A DNA stretch of 64,000 nucleotides from the NCBI RefSeq assembly GCF_030718205.1, contig NZ_JAUZQF010000004.1:1-64000 (forward strand), given 5' to 3'. This document shows positions 52,377 through 61,368 of the stretch, piece by piece. A program made the position numbers and the translations under genes. Every line of letters begins with the position of its first letter. Within the stretch, counting starts at the first letter, position 1. Origin of the DNA: Nonomuraea turcica (lineage in GTDB: Bacteria; Actinomycetota; Actinomycetes; Streptosporangiales; Streptosporangiaceae). The notes beneath the pieces are model-generated. The model ran no database searches, had not been told where the DNA came from, and saw nothing but the letters and a program-made list of their open reading frames with translations.

Positions 52377-53699
52377 TCAGCGGCGGCGGTGCCGGGCCAG
52401 CCACACTGCCAGGCCCACCGCGAACACCGCCAGCCCTGCCAGCACGGACGCTGCCGGCAGGGTGGCCGCCAGCACCAAGCACAAACCTAATCCCAGGACG
52501 GGCACCGCCTTCGGCGGCGCGCCCTCCTCCCGGGTCAGGGTGAAGGCGCACGCGTTGGCGATGGCGTAGTAGACGAGCACGCCGAACGAGGAGAACCCAA
52601 TCGCGCCCCGCAGGTCGGCCACCAGCAGCAGCACGATCACCGCGACCCCGACCGCCAACTCGGCCCGCCGCGGCACCTGCCGCACCGGGTCCACGGCGGC
52701 CAGCACGCCCGGCAGGTCCCGCTCGCGTGCCATGGCCAGCATGGTGCGGGAGACGCCCAGCAGCAGCGCCAGCAGCGCGCCGAGCGCGGCCACCGCGGCG
52801 CCCGCCCCCACGACGGGGGCCAGCCACCCGGCCCCGCCCTCCTTGACGAGGTCGGACAGCGGCGCCACGGACCCTGACAGCAGCATGGGCCCGAGCACCC
52901 GTAGCGCGCCGACCGCGACCAGGGCGTAGACGACGAGCGTGATGGCCAGTGCGATGCCGACGGCCCTGGGGATGGTGCGGGCCGGGTCGCGGACCTCCTC
53001 GCCGAGCGTGGCGATCCTGGCGTATCCGGCGAACGCGAAGAACAGCAGCCCGCCGCCTTGCAGCACGCCCCACAGGTCGAAGCCGTCCGGCGGGAAGCCC
53101 GACCGATAGACCGCCGTCATTTCCCGCGTGCTGTCAAGGTCGTTAAGGATGAACGTGGGCCCGGGCTCCGGTACGTAGGCGAACCAGCCGAAGGTGACCC
53201 TCGAGTCGCCCACCAGGCCCACGACGATCACGGCTGTCAGCACGGCCAGCACGAAGGCCACGATCACCCTGGCCACCCCGGCCGAACGCTGCACGCCATA
53301 CAGGTTGAGCGCGGTCAGCGCCACGACGGCGCCGATGGCGAGAGGCCTGGCCAGATCGGGGGCGACGTAGGCGCCGAAGGTGAGGGCCATCGCCGCACAG
53401 GAGGCGGTCTTGCCCACGGTGAAACCCCAGCCCGCCAGGTAACCCCACAGCGGGCCGAGCCGCCGCCGGCCGTAGACGTAGGTGCCGCCCGACTCGGGAT
53501 AACGCGCGGCCAGACGGGCGGAGGAGGTGGCGTTGCAGTAGGCCACAACGGCGGCGAGCGCCAGCGAGACGAGCAGCCAAGAGCCCGCGGCCGCGGCGGC
53601 AGGCGCGAAGGCGGCGAACACGCCCGCGCCGATCATCGCGCTCAACCCCACGACCACCGCGTCCGTGGTGCCCAGTCGCCGCGCCAGCTCCTCGGGCAA
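52377..53699 (-). CDS. APC-superfamily amino-acid permease
   Basis: A 440-aa, about 12-span transporter. The unwound first helix VGLSAMIGAGVFAAFAPAAA has the G-x-G-x-F substrate motif, YPESGGTYVYGRRRLGPLWG and LFFAFAGYARIATLGEEVRD are the conserved APC loops, and the C-terminus is basic. Substrate not predictable; a cationic or neutral amino acid is typical. The likely TTG start at 53699 gives PEELARRLGTTDAVVVGLSA and has GGGACG upstream. It is encoded ahead of the synthetase on the same strand but separated by 270 bp. Confidence 0.87.
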   Translation of the reverse strand: MPEELARRLGTTDAVVVGLSAMIGAGVFAAFAPAAAAAGSWLLVSLALAAVVAYCNATSSARLAARYPESGGTYVYGRRRLGPLWGYLAGWGFTVGKTASCAAMALTFGAYVAPDLARPLAIGAVVALTALNLYGVQRSAGVARVIVAFVLAVLTAVIVVGLVGDSRVTFGWFAYVPEPGPTFILNDLDSTREMTAVYRSGFPPDGFDLWGVLQGGGLLFFAFAGYARIATLGEEVRDPARTIPRAVGIALAITLVVYALVAVGALRVLGPMLLSGSVAPLSDLVKEGGAGWLAPVVGAGAAVAALGALLALLLGVSRTMLAMARERDLPGVLAAVDPVRQVPRRAELAVGVAVIVLLLVADLRGAIGFSSFGVLVYYAIANACAFTLTREEGAPPKAVPVLGLGLCLVLAATLPAASVLAGLAVFAVGLAVWLARHRRR

Positions 53700-53790
53700 C
53701 GTCCCTGCCTCCTCTGCCTATCGAGCAGGCACCCACTCTGCCGCATCCCACCGACGATCCGAACCGGGGACGCTACGCGCCGGGCCGGGG

Positions 53791-54249
53791 TCAGTCGCCC
53801 GTACGCGGGGCGGGCACAACCAGGACCGGCCGGTGTGTGTGGTGCAGGACGCGGTCGGACGTGCTGCCGAGCAGCAGCGAGCGCACCCCGCCCAGCCCTC
53901 GCGTCCCGGTCACGATGAGCGTGGCGTCGATCTCGTCCGCCACGTCCACGATCGTCGCCCACACGACCACCGAGTCCGCCTCGCACCGCGGGACGGCGTC
54001 CAGCCCGGCCTGCCGGGCCAGGTCGGCGCCGTGCCGGGCCAGCTCACGCATTGCCTCGCCGATCGCCTCGTCCGCGGCGTTGTCACCGTCGATGGACGTC
54101 ATGAGCCCGGCCGACGTCCTGGCCGAGGTCGTCGCCAGCCGCTCCCACACCGTCAGCACGACAGCGGACTCCCCCTTCAGGATCTGGCCCGCGAAGGCGA
54201 TCGCCGCCTTGGCATCGTCGGAGCCGTCGTACGCAATCAAAATCGTCAT
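53791..54249 (-). CDS. Universal stress protein (UspA family)
   Basis: A 152-aa single Usp domain. ILIAYDGSDDAKAAIAFAGQ opens the fold, and LIVTGTRGLGGVRSLLLGST with SDRVLHHTHRPVLVV is the ATP-binding G-x2-G-x9-G-S/T signature. ATP-binding members respond to starvation, hypoxia and other stress. ATG at 54249 has GCCTCCT/AGGAGG-type pairing upstream. Confidence 0.93.
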   Translation of the reverse strand: MTILIAYDGSDDAKAAIAFAGQILKGESAVVLTVWERLATTSARTSAGLMTSIDGDNAADEAIGEAMRELARHGADLARQAGLDAVPRCEADSVVVWATIVDVADEIDATLIVTGTRGLGGVRSLLLGSTSDRVLHHTHRPVLVVPAPRTGD

Positions 54250-54277
54250 AGGAGGCCCCCTTCCCCGGGGGCGGGTT

Positions 54278-54898
54278 TCACGCCTGGCGGACGACCGGCC
54301 GTCCCACGAGCGAATGCCGCAGCATCGACAGCCCGGCCAGCGCCAGCACGCCGAGCTCGGTCACGACCACGGCCCGCTGGGTCAGCCCGGCCGGGATGTC
54401 GTCGTTGGTGAGCGGGATGCCGAACATGCGCACCACGTACGGGATCACGACCAGCACCAGCGCCCCGAGCGCCAGCGCGCAGAGGACCTTCATCGCCTTG
54501 GCGTACCGGATCCTGGACTTGACCAGCAGCAGCCCGGCCACGGGCATCATCAGGAAGGCGGCGAAGGCGGCGTACCTGTGAATGCCTCCAGACAGGGACA
54601 GCGGCAGTCCTGGCGGGTCGGTGGGGAACGCGCCGATCAGGAACATGCTCGCGCCCCAGGCCAGCAGCAGGCCCACGATCCAGCGGTTCACACCCGTGCG
54701 GCGCATCGCCTCCGCGATCAGCGCCGAGCCCACGGCGAACAGGGTCAGCGAGGCGGGCAGGAGCCAGCCGGACTCCTGGAAGGCGTACTCGCTGATGACG
54801 CTGTGCAACGGGTCGAGGCCGGCCTCCGCGTGGAGGGTGAGCATGGCGCCGGTCCCGATGCCGATGGCCGTGAATCCACTGACGAGCAATCCCTTCAT
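54278..54898 (-). CDS. DUF998 membrane protein
   Basis: A 206-aa protein with about six spans. HSVISEYAFQESGWLLPASL and LIGAFPTDPPGLPLSLSGGI with HRYAAFAAFLMMPVAGLLLV are the conserved DUF998 segments, with Glu, Asp and His in membrane-flanking positions. Function unknown. It lies 28 bp upstream of the universal stress protein gene on the same strand and may be co-transcribed. Confidence 0.85.
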   Translation of the reverse strand: MKGLLVSGFTAIGIGTGAMLTLHAEAGLDPLHSVISEYAFQESGWLLPASLTLFAVGSALIAEAMRRTGVNRWIVGLLLAWGASMFLIGAFPTDPPGLPLSLSGGIHRYAAFAAFLMMPVAGLLLVKSRIRYAKAMKVLCALALGALVLVVIPYVVRMFGIPLTNDDIPAGLTQRAVVVTELGVLALAGLSMLRHSLVGRPVVRQA

Positions 54899-54967
54899 GC
54901 CTCAAAGCTCGTGGAACACGGCATTCCCGAGTATCGGAGATCGGCCCGAAGCGGCCCTGAAGCATCC

Positions 54968-54980
54968 CCTAATACTTAGG
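54968..54980. promoter_or_regulatory. Palindrome upstream of the DUF998 gene
   Basis: CCTAA-TAC-TTAGG, a perfect 5-bp inverted repeat 70 bp upstream of the DUF998 start, in an A+T-richer patch. Possible operator. Confidence 0.35.
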
Positions 54981-55023
54981 TCGGGGCACCCTTGGGCCGG
55001 GCTCGCTGACCTGTGCGGACGTG

Positions 55024-55052
55024 ACCCTGAGTAGGGCCTGCCCCCTCAGGGT
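55024..55052. terminator. Hairpin in the DUF998-MerR intergenic region
   Basis: ACCCTGAG (55024-55031) pairs perfectly with CTCAGGGT (55045-55052) across a 13-nt loop. No T-run. It may insulate the two divergent units or be an operator. Confidence 0.35.
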
Positions 55053-55074
55053 AGGTGCCGAGGGCCTCCCCGAT

Positions 55075-55105
55075 TTGACTTAGAGCGCGCTCGAAGGGTG
55101 ACCCT
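55075..55105 (+). promoter_or_regulatory. MerR-type promoter/operator
   Basis: TTGACT (-35, 55075-55080) and GACCCT (-10, 55100-55105) are 19 bp apart, the overlong spacing typical of MerR-activated promoters. CTTAGAGCGCGCTCGAAG (55079-55096) is a near-perfect palindrome filling the spacer, of the form bound by aldehyde/thiol-responsive MerR proteins. Confidence 0.8.
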
Positions 55106-55111
55106 GGAGAC

Positions 55112-55462
55112 ATGACGATCCAGGAGGCCGCGCAGCGGTCAGGCCTGAGCGCTCACACGCTGCGCTATTACGAGCGTATCGGGCTCATCCACTCCGTCGG
55201 CCGCAACGGCAGCGGCCACCGCGACTACGCGGAGGAGGACCTCCAGTGGCTGGAGTTCCTCACCAAGCTGCGCACCACCGGCATGCCGATCGCCGACATG
55301 TGCCGGTACGCGGAGCTGCGCCGTATGGGCGCGCACACCGCCGAGGAGCGCAGGGAGATGCTGGAGCTCCATCGGGAGCGCGTGAGGACCAGGATCGCCG
55401 AGCTCACCCAGGACCTGAAGGTGCTGGACTACAAGATCGACCTCTATAAGGAGCTGGCATGA
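55112..55462 (+). CDS. MerR-family transcriptional regulator
   Basis: A 116-aa activator. The HTH and wing are [20 protein letters not shown] and [20 protein letters not shown], followed by the dimer helix ([20 protein letters not shown]). No cysteine-rich metal site is present; the AdhR/NmlR branch that senses electrophiles is the best fit. It probably activates its own promoter (55075-55105) and the aldo-keto reductase gene, with which it shares an ATGA overlap. Confidence 0.92.
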   Translation: MTIQEAAQRSGLSAHTLRYYERIGLIHSVGRNGSGHRDYAEEDLQWLEFLTKLRTTGMPIADMCRYAELRRMGAHTAEERREMLELHRERVRTRIAELTQDLKVLDYKIDLYKELA

Positions 55463-56433
55463 ATACCCGAACGCTTGGAACAGGCGGTCCTCAGGTCTCC
55501 GCGCTCGGCCTCGGTTGCATGGGCATGTCCGAGTTCTACGGTCAGGCCGACGAGGCGGAGTCGATGGCCGTCATCCACCGTGCGCTGGACTTGGGCATCA
55601 ATTTCCTGGACACGGCCGACATGTACGGCAGGGGAGCCAACGAGGAGCTGGTCGGCCGGGCGATCAAGGGCCGCCGGGACGAGGTGGTGCTGGCCACCAA
55701 GTTCGGTGTCAAGCGCGAGGGCGACAGCCGTTCGATCGAGAACAGCCCGGAGTACATCAGAGCCGCCTGCGACGCCTCGCTGCGGCGGCTGGGCGTGGAC
55801 CACATCGACCTCTACTACATGCATCGCCGCAACCCCGACGTGCCGGTCGAGGACGCGATCGGCGCCATGGCCGAGCTGGTGCAGCAGGGCAAGGTGAAGC
55901 ACCTGGGCCTGTCGGAGGTGAGCGCCGAGACGCTGCGCAAGGCGGCCTCCGTCCACCCGATCGCCGCGCTGCAGAGCGAATACTCCCTGTTCACCAGGGG
56001 TCTGGAGGCGGAGATCCTGCCCGCGGCCAGGGAGGTGGGGACGGCGCTGGTGGCGTACTCGCCGATCAGCCGCGGCCTGCTGACCGGCACGCTGCCGCGC
56101 TCGGAAGAGCTGCCCGCGGACGACTACCGGCGCCACATGCCGCGCAACGTGGGCGAGAACGCCGAGCACAACGCCAAGCTCGTGGCTGAGGTGACGAGGA
56201 TCGCCGAGGCGGCCGGCGTCACCGCGGCGCAGCTCTCGCTGGCCTGGCTGCTGGCCCAGGGCGAGGACATTGTGCCGATCCCGGGCACCAAGCGGCTGAA
56301 GTATCTGGAGGAGAACGCGGCGGCGGCCGGCATCACGCTGACGCCGGAGCAGCTCGGCGAGCTCGCCGCGGCCGTGCCCGCGGACGCCGTACGCGGCACG
56401 CGGTATCCGAGCATGGCGGAGGTCGAGCGTTAA
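55459..56433 (+). CDS. Aldo/keto reductase (AKR13-like)
   Basis: A 324-aa NADPH-dependent oxidoreductase. [20 protein letters not shown] opens the barrel. The tetrad Asp-Tyr-Lys-His is seen as [20 protein letters not shown] (Asp, Tyr), [12 protein letters not shown] (Lys) and [20 protein letters not shown] (His). The C-terminal [20 protein letters not shown] binds the cofactor. Such MerR-linked reductases detoxify reactive aldehydes. Its 3' end overlaps the convergent MEDS gene by 4 bp. Confidence 0.93.
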   Translation: MNTRTLGTGGPQVSALGLGCMGMSEFYGQADEAESMAVIHRALDLGINFLDTADMYGRGANEELVGRAIKGRRDEVVLATKFGVKREGDSRSIENSPEYIRAACDASLRRLGVDHIDLYYMHRRNPDVPVEDAIGAMAELVQQGKVKHLGLSEVSAETLRKAASVHPIAALQSEYSLFTRGLEAEILPAAREVGTALVAYSPISRGLLTGTLPRSEELPADDYRRHMPRNVGENAEHNAKLVAEVTRIAEAAGVTAAQLSLAWLLAQGEDIVPIPGTKRLKYLEENAAAAGITLTPEQLGELAAAVPADAVRGTRYPSMAEVER

Positions 56434-57350
56434 GGCACGTCGAAGTAGGCGCGGACGGTGGTCGCGCCGGCCCGGGTGTGCACGCGTACGAGATCGCTGA
56501 GCAGGTTGACGATGAGCAGGCCGCGCGAGCCCGAGTGACGCGGATCGACCGGCCTGCGCCCGGCCAGCGGGTCGGTGATGTGTCCCGCGTCGCTGACCTC
56601 GCACACCAGCCGGCCCTCCGCCGCCCAGACCCTGATCGTGCCGGCGCCGCCGCCGTGGTCGAGGCTGTTGGCGCCCAGCTCGGCCGCGGCCAGCCGGATG
56701 TCGTCGAGCCGGTCGCCGGTGAAGCCCATCATGGCGGCCTGCCCCGCGGCCAGGGCACGTGCGGCCGACAGGTTGGTGCGGTCGAACCGCAGCGACCGGC
56801 ACTCCTTCGGCTCCTCCAGCGGCCGGTTGTGCCCCTCGACCACCAGATCGGGGGCGTAGTCGTCGCTGCGCCACTCGCCCGAGACGTCCCGCAGCACGGG
56901 ATGGGTGCGGGCGGCTTCGCGGATGACCTCCGGGTCCAGGCCCACGGTGTCGTACGGGCACAGGATCGTCAGGTCGCGGCCCGCGAACGACAGGTTGATC
57001 AGCGCCTCGTGCTGGGCGCAGGCGGGATATTCCGTCTCGCTGCGCCCCGGCCAGATCGGCTCGCCGATGATCCGCACGTGCCGGTCGCGGTGCCGGTCGG
57101 CGAAGTCACGCAGCACCGCCGGGATGATCCGCCCCGGATTGCGTCCGGCCACGGTCATGTCGAGCAGCTCGACGGCACTGGCTTCCGGGCCCAGCTCGGC
57201 CTCGATCATGGCCAGATTCCGGCCAGGGACCGCGACCGCGACCGGCTCGCCCGCCGCCAGCCCTTCCCGCACGAAAGCCGTGGTCGCAGCCACATACTCC
57301 CGGTCGCTCCGATAGAAGAGCGCTGGGTGTGAGAATGGTTCGGCCGGCAT
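56430..57350 (-). CDS. MEDS-domain sensor with anti-sigma type HATPase
   Basis: A 306-aa protein. The N-terminal MEDS (DcmR-like sensory) domain, about 1-165, shows [40 protein letters not shown] and [20 protein letters not shown]. The C-terminal HATPase_c_2 domain (about 195-300) shows [20 protein letters not shown] (N box), [10 protein letters not shown] and [20 protein letters not shown] (G box). This is the RsbW-like kinase fold used to regulate sigma factors; MEDS supplies the signal input. A TAGCGT box 8 nt upstream suggests a leaderless mRNA. Confidence 0.9.
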   Translation of the reverse strand: MPAEPFSHPALFYRSDREYVAATTAFVREGLAAGEPVAVAVPGRNLAMIEAELGPEASAVELLDMTVAGRNPGRIIPAVLRDFADRHRDRHVRIIGEPIWPGRSETEYPACAQHEALINLSFAGRDLTILCPYDTVGLDPEVIREAARTHPVLRDVSGEWRSDDYAPDLVVEGHNRPLEEPKECRSLRFDRTNLSAARALAAGQAAMMGFTGDRLDDIRLAAAELGANSLDHGGGAGTIRVWAAEGRLVCEVSDAGHITDPLAGRRPVDPRHSGSRGLLIVNLLSDLVRVHTRAGATTVRAYFDVP

Positions 57351-57358
57351 CAGCGTTC

Positions 57359-57364
57359 ACGCTA
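57359..57364 (-). promoter_or_regulatory. -10 box of a leaderless promoter for the MEDS gene
   Basis: TAGCGT on the minus strand ends 8 nt before the ATG at 57350. Confidence 0.45.
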
Positions 57365-57519
57365 CCCAACGATGATGACTTCATGGCAGTCCGTTGGGTA
57401 GGTCATGCGACGTGAAGAGAGCCCAGGTCATCCGCCGTCCCCGTCCTCCACGCCGGCTGCCTCCCCTCGATCTGCGCACCCCTTCCGGCCGTATGCTCCC
57501 GTTCTGAACGTGGTGAATC

Positions 57520-57525
57520 TATGCT
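57520..57525 (+). promoter_or_regulatory. -10 box close to the DUF1707 start
   Basis: TATGCT ends 6 nt before the ATG at 57532; the spacer CAGGAC could also act as a weak ribosome site if transcription starts further upstream. Confidence 0.45.
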
Positions 57526-57531
57526 CAGGAC

Positions 57532-58083
57532 ATGTCGGAATTGCAGATGCGGGTCTCCGACGACGACCGTGAGCGCACGACACGCCGCTTGCAACAGGCG
57601 TTCACCGAGGGCCGTCTTACCCAGCTGGAGCTCGAGGACCGGCTCGAGGTTGCCCTGACCGCGCGGACGTATGGCGACCTGCTGGGCCTGATCACCGATC
57701 TTCCGGACGAGCAGTCGCAGGTCGACGACGTGATCGACCTGGAGTCCAAGAACGGCAACCTCAAACGCTCGGGTGACTGGGCGGTGCCGCGGCGGCTTCG
57801 GGTGTCGTCCAAGTACGGCAGCGTCGAACTCGACTTCTCCGAGGCGGTCATCGCCCATCCGGTCGTGGACGTCGAGCTGGACCTCACCTACGGATCCGCG
57901 AAGATCATCCTGCCCGAGGGCGGGGTGGCGAGCGTGGACGCGTTCCGCAGCGACTACGGCTACCCGAAGAGCGCCGTGCCGAGCCGCCCGCGCCCCGGCT
58001 CCCTCTACGTGGTGGTCACCGGCAGGTCGAAGTACGGCGGGCTCGTCGTGCGTTATCCGCGGAAGCGCTGGTTCGCCCACTGA
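57532..58083 (+). CDS. DUF1707 protein with LiaF-like C-terminal domain
   Basis: A 183-aa protein typical of actinomycetes. The N-terminal DUF1707 (MRVSDDDRERTTRRLQQAFT, EGRLTQLELEDRLEVALTAR) is a short helical module. The C-terminal half is a beta-rich fold like the cell-wall-active antibiotic response domain (RLRVSSKYGSVELDFSEAVI, VDVELDLTYGSAKIILPEGG). No membrane span is present. Function unproven; envelope-stress sensing is likely from the LiaF resemblance. Confidence 0.9.
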   Translation: MSELQMRVSDDDRERTTRRLQQAFTEGRLTQLELEDRLEVALTARTYGDLLGLITDLPDEQSQVDDVIDLESKNGNLKRSGDWAVPRRLRVSSKYGSVELDFSEAVIAHPVVDVELDLTYGSAKIILPEGGVASVDAFRSDYGYPKSAVPSRPRPGSLYVVVTGRSKYGGLVVRYPRKRWFAH

Positions 58084-58158
58084 CGGAACACGGGGACAGC
58101 GCAGCCTCCCCCTGCCCGAAACGGGGGAAATCGTCCGGATCCTCCTCCATGGCTTTAC

Positions 58159-58249
58159 ATCGGCTTGATACCGATGGTGTTACTGAGGTGCAAGTGGGGA
58201 TTAAGTGCGGGCCCATAATGTTCCCTTCGTTCGCTAAACCTACGAAGGG
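58159..58249 (+). promoter_or_regulatory. Promoter region of the small lipoprotein gene with two inverted repeats
   Basis: CATCGG-CTTGATA-CCGATG (58159-58177) is an operator-like repeat. CATAAT (58214-58219) is the best -10. CCCTTCGT (58223-58230) pairs with ACGAAGGG (58242-58249) right at or after the expected transcript start, 9 nt before the ATG, so it is either an operator or an RNA hairpin next to the ribosome site. Confidence 0.5.
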
Positions 58250-58258
58250 CACTGGAAA

Positions 58259-58636
58259 ATGACTCCCCCTCGCCGTCGTCTGGCCGTCGCGGCCGCGACG
58301 CTGACCCTTGCCGTCCTCACCGTGACGGGCTGCGGCGCTCTGGGCCAGGCCGTGGACTGCAACACCGCCGCCACCGAGGCCAGCAAGATCGCCACCGAGT
58401 GGAGCAGCACGGTCACCAAGAACGCCACCGACGCGGGCGCCGTGGAGACGGCCTCGAAGACCGCCGCCGACAAGACCAAGGAGTTGGCCGGTAAGTACGA
58501 CGGCGAGGTCGCCGCCGCGCTGAACGACCTCTCTGACGGGTTCGCGTCCATCAAGGGCGGCGACCCGAGCAGCATCACCGAGTTCGGCGGCAAGGTGAAC
58601 GGCTTCACGAGCAAGATCACCGCAGCCTGCTCCTGA
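58259..58636 (+). CDS. Small secreted lipoprotein, unknown function
   Basis: A 125-aa protein. The signal MTPPRRRLAVAAATLTLAVL ends in a lipobox TVTGC (Cys at about 24). The mature part is an Ala/Thr/Lys-rich helical protein (ATEASKIATEWSSTVTKNAT, KTAADKTKELAGKYDGEVAA) with a second Cys at 34 and one near the C-terminus, possibly a disulfide. No family recognised. The ATG follows GGGCACTGGAAA, a weak ribosome site. Confidence 0.75.
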   Translation: MTPPRRRLAVAAATLTLAVLTVTGCGALGQAVDCNTAATEASKIATEWSSTVTKNATDAGAVETASKTAADKTKELAGKYDGEVAAALNDLSDGFASIKGGDPSSITEFGGKVNGFTSKITAACS

Positions 58637-58727
58637 TCATGGGGCCCGCGGTCGCCGCTCCGCCTGTGGGGGGCAGGTCGGCGCGGCGGCCGCGCTTCTA
58701 GGCGGCCACATTCATGTGGATTCGTTC

Positions 58728-58733
58728 TAGTCT
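58728..58733 (+). promoter_or_regulatory. -10 box of a leaderless promoter for the DUF2079 gene
   Basis: TAGTCT ends 8 nt before the GTG at 58742; the same hexamer is used on the minus strand at 61353-61358. Confidence 0.5.
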
Positions 58734-58741
58734 TGTCGCCC

Positions 58742-60211
58742 GTGACGGGTGACACGCTCGTGGCGCGCGCGGGGGCCGCCGCCGCCACGGCCTCAAGGAC
58801 CATCCGGCTTTCCGGCCACCGCCTGCGAGTGGGCGCGATCGCGCTCCTCGCCGCGGTGGCCTATGCCGTGCTGGGGCTGGTCAAGCTGGCGTCCTTCAAG
58901 GCCAGCACGTTCGACCTGGTGATCATGGACCAGACGGTGCGCAACTACGCCGCCTTCCGGCCTCCGCACGTCCCGGTGCTCGGCATGTTCCACGGGCGCG
59001 GCATGGACTATCTCCAGCTCGCCGACCACTTCTCCCCCATCTACGCGCTGCTCGCGCCGTTCTACTGGATCCACGACGGGCCGGAGACCCTGATCGTGGC
59101 ACAGGCGGTGCTGTTCGCCGCCGCGATCCCGTTCCTGTGGCGTTACACCAGGCGCGTGCTGGGCATGGCGCCCGCTTATCTGGTCTCCGTGGCGTACGCG
59201 CTGTCGTGGCCGGTGTCGCAGGCGGTCGCGTTCGACGTGCACGAGGTCATGTTCGTGCCCCTGCTCACCGCGATCATGATCGAGCGCTACCACGCCGGGC
59301 GCATGCTGCCGGCGTTCCTGGCGATGGTGGGGCTTCTCCTCGTCAAAGAGGACATGGGGCTCATGGTGGCGGGCTTCGGGCTGTGCCTGATCGTCATGGG
59401 CGAACGATGGCGGGGCGCGCTGTGCGCGGTGTTCGGCATCGGGGCCATGCTGCTCGTGCGCGGCCTGGTGATCTCGGTCTTCGGCGGCAACGCCCAGGAC
59501 TTCTGGGCCTACGGGCACCTCGGGAGCGATCTTCCCGGTGCGGCCCTGGGGATCATGCGTGATCCGCTCGCCGCGCTGCTGCTGCCCTTCAGCGAGGAGG
59601 CCAAGGTCGACACGCTGTTCTTGCTCGCATGGCCGACGCTGATGTTGTGCCTGCTCTCGCCGCTGTCGCTGGCGGCGCTGCCGCACGTGCTCGAACGGAT
59701 GTTGTCCGACCGCGTCCAATGGTGGCAGGCCGACTTCCAATACAGCGCGTTCACCGTGGTGATCCTGTTCTGCGCGGGCGTGGACGGGCTGGCCAGGCTG
59801 CTGCGGTGGTACGAACGCTCCGACGACACCGCGCTGAAGCTGGCGTGGTCCGCGGCGGTCTGCGCGGTCGCGCTCACGCTGGTCCCCAAGTTCGCCTTCG
59901 ACCAGCTCTACCATCCCGCCTTCTACAAGGGCGATCCCAAGGCGGCCGCCGCCGCCGAGGCGGTGAGCAAGGTGCCCTCGGGCGTCACCGTCGAGGCCGT
60001 CAACGCGATCGGCCCGGCGCTGACCTCGCGCGCCACCGTCCTGCTGTGGTCGCCCACCCCGCGCGGCGCGCCGTGGGTGGTGGCCGACACGTCCCGCTGG
60101 GAGTTCCCCTTCGGCTCGCTCAACGATCAGCTCGCCAAGGTCAACGAGCTGCAGGGACAGGGGTACGTGAAGGTCTTCGAGCGCGACGGGTACGTGGTCC
60201 TGCACCGCTGA
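58742..60211 (+). CDS. DUF2079 multispan membrane protein (GT-C-like)
   Basis: A 489-aa protein with about 10-12 spans. The conserved DUF2079 segments are FDLVIMDQTVRNYAAFRPPH, LADHFSPIYALLAPFYWIHD, VSQAVAFDVHEVMFVPLLTA and LLVKEDMGLMVAGFGLCLIV, with Asp/His/Glu in extracytoplasmic loops as in polyprenyl-sugar glycosyltransferases. The C-terminal 90 residues form a soluble domain. A transferase role in envelope glycan assembly is plausible, unproven. GTG at 58742 is preferred to TTG at 58733, which lies in the -10 box. Confidence 0.85.
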   Translation: MTGDTLVARAGAAAATASRTIRLSGHRLRVGAIALLAAVAYAVLGLVKLASFKASTFDLVIMDQTVRNYAAFRPPHVPVLGMFHGRGMDYLQLADHFSPIYALLAPFYWIHDGPETLIVAQAVLFAAAIPFLWRYTRRVLGMAPAYLVSVAYALSWPVSQAVAFDVHEVMFVPLLTAIMIERYHAGRMLPAFLAMVGLLLVKEDMGLMVAGFGLCLIVMGERWRGALCAVFGIGAMLLVRGLVISVFGGNAQDFWAYGHLGSDLPGAALGIMRDPLAALLLPFSEEAKVDTLFLLAWPTLMLCLLSPLSLAALPHVLERMLSDRVQWWQADFQYSAFTVVILFCAGVDGLARLLRWYERSDDTALKLAWSAAVCAVALTLVPKFAFDQLYHPAFYKGDPKAAAAAEAVSKVPSGVTVEAVNAIGPALTSRATVLLWSPTPRGAPWVVADTSRWEFPFGSLNDQLAKVNELQGQGYVKVFERDGYVVLHR

Positions 60212-60235
60212 GTGCCGACACGCGCTCGACCATTC

Positions 60236-61345
60236 CTAACGCGCGGCGCGCGCCTGCCGATAGGCCTGGTCGAAGCCCTCCAGCACCGTCGGCCATGAGC
60301 CGGCCGCGGGTGGCGTGGCCCGGTTGTGCGCGGCGATGGACTCGCGTAGCCCGGCATCGGAGCACAACCGGGCCACCGCGCGGGACAGGTCGCCGAGGGT
60401 GCGCCCGAGCAGACCCTCGACGCCGTCCTTGACGAAGTCGGCGACCCCACTCTGTGTCCTGGCCACCACCGGGACTCCCGCCGCGCGGGCCTCCAGCGCC
60501 GCGATGCCGAACGACTCGCGCGGGGCAGGCGCCACGAAGACGTCGGCCGACTCCAGGACCTTGGCGATCTGCTCCCTGGTGTAGCGGCCCGGCAGGGACA
60601 CCCAGTCGCCCATGCCGTGCCTGGCCAGGAAACGCTCCATCTGCCCGCGAGCGGGCCCGTCGCCGACGATCGTGGCCCGCATGGGGATCCGGGCGGGCAC
60701 CCGGGCGCGCGCGGCCTGGAGGATCCTGAGGAGGCGTACGGGTTGCTTGCGCGGCGCCAGCCGGCCCACCGCCACGACGTGCACCTCCGCGCGCCGGTCC
60801 GCGAGCTCCCGCGCGCCGGGGGGCGGTGCCCAGCCGGACAGGTCGAGACCGTTGGAGACGACGCGCACCGGCACGCCGGGGCCGGCCACCGCGCGGATGG
60901 GCGCCGCGGCGGCGTTGCTGACCGTGGTGGCCACCAGGCCCCAGCGCTGCCAGCCGAACACCAGCCGCAGCAGCCGGTAGATCAGGCGCGTGGCCGGATC
61001 CCACATGCTGTGCACGGTCACCACGCACGGCGTCCCCGCCCGCGCCGCGGCCCGCACGCCCATCCAGGCGAACGGCGAGACCGCCCCCGTGTGCACGTGC
61101 ACGACGTCGGGACGCGAGGAGGTGATCCACCGTGTGAGATGCCCCACGCCGAACGGGTGCACCGGCAGGTCGAACGGCATCCTGGCCACGATCCTGCGCA
61201 CGCCGGGCAGCGCCTCGCCCTTGGTCGCCGTGGCCACCGCCACCTCGTGGCCGGCCGCCTGCTGCATGCGTACGAGATCGGCCACCTGGACCTCGATCCC
61301 CCCGAGTCGCGGCAGGTAACAGTCACTCACGTGAAAGATCCGCAC
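60236..61345 (-). CDS. GT4-family glycosyltransferase
   Basis: A 369-aa retaining GT-B transferase. RIFHVSDCYLPRLGGIEVQV is the N-terminal acceptor-side loop, DVVHVHTGAVSPFAWMGVRA follows, VAVGRLAPRKQPVRLLRILQ starts the donor domain, and VFVAPAPRESFGIAALEARA carries the E-x7-E motif (E-S-F-G-I-A-A-L-E). GTG at 61345 is chosen: it begins right at the first strand and sits 7 nt behind TAGTCT. It is divergent from the PIG-L gene with only 23 bp between start codons, suggesting a joint role in a glycolipid or mycothiol-like pathway. Confidence 0.92.
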   Translation of the reverse strand: MRIFHVSDCYLPRLGGIEVQVADLVRMQQAAGHEVAVATATKGEALPGVRRIVARMPFDLPVHPFGVGHLTRWITSSRPDVVHVHTGAVSPFAWMGVRAAARAGTPCVVTVHSMWDPATRLIYRLLRLVFGWQRWGLVATTVSNAAAAPIRAVAGPGVPVRVVSNGLDLSGWAPPPGARELADRRAEVHVVAVGRLAPRKQPVRLLRILQAARARVPARIPMRATIVGDGPARGQMERFLARHGMGDWVSLPGRYTREQIAKVLESADVFVAPAPRESFGIAALEARAAGVPVVARTQSGVADFVKDGVEGLLGRTLGDLSRAVARLCSDAGLRESIAAHNRATPPAAGSWPTVLEGFDQAYRQARAAR

Positions 61346-61352
61346 CCCTCCC

Positions 61353-61362
61353 AGACTAATCT
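61353..61362. promoter_or_regulatory. Overlapping divergent -10 boxes (leaderless both ways)
   Basis: AGACTAATCT contains TAGTCT on the minus strand (61358-61353, 7 nt before GTG 61345) and TAATCT on the plus strand (61357-61362, 6 nt before GTG 61369). The block lies in CCAGA-CTAA-TCTGG, an inverted repeat. Confidence 0.65.
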
Positions 61363-61368
61363 GGGCGT

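Noticed and set aside
57383..57415. Ten-codon frame M-A-V-R-W-V-G-H-A-T
   Set aside because: No ribosome site or promoter, and no neighbouring gene whose product would explain a leader peptide.
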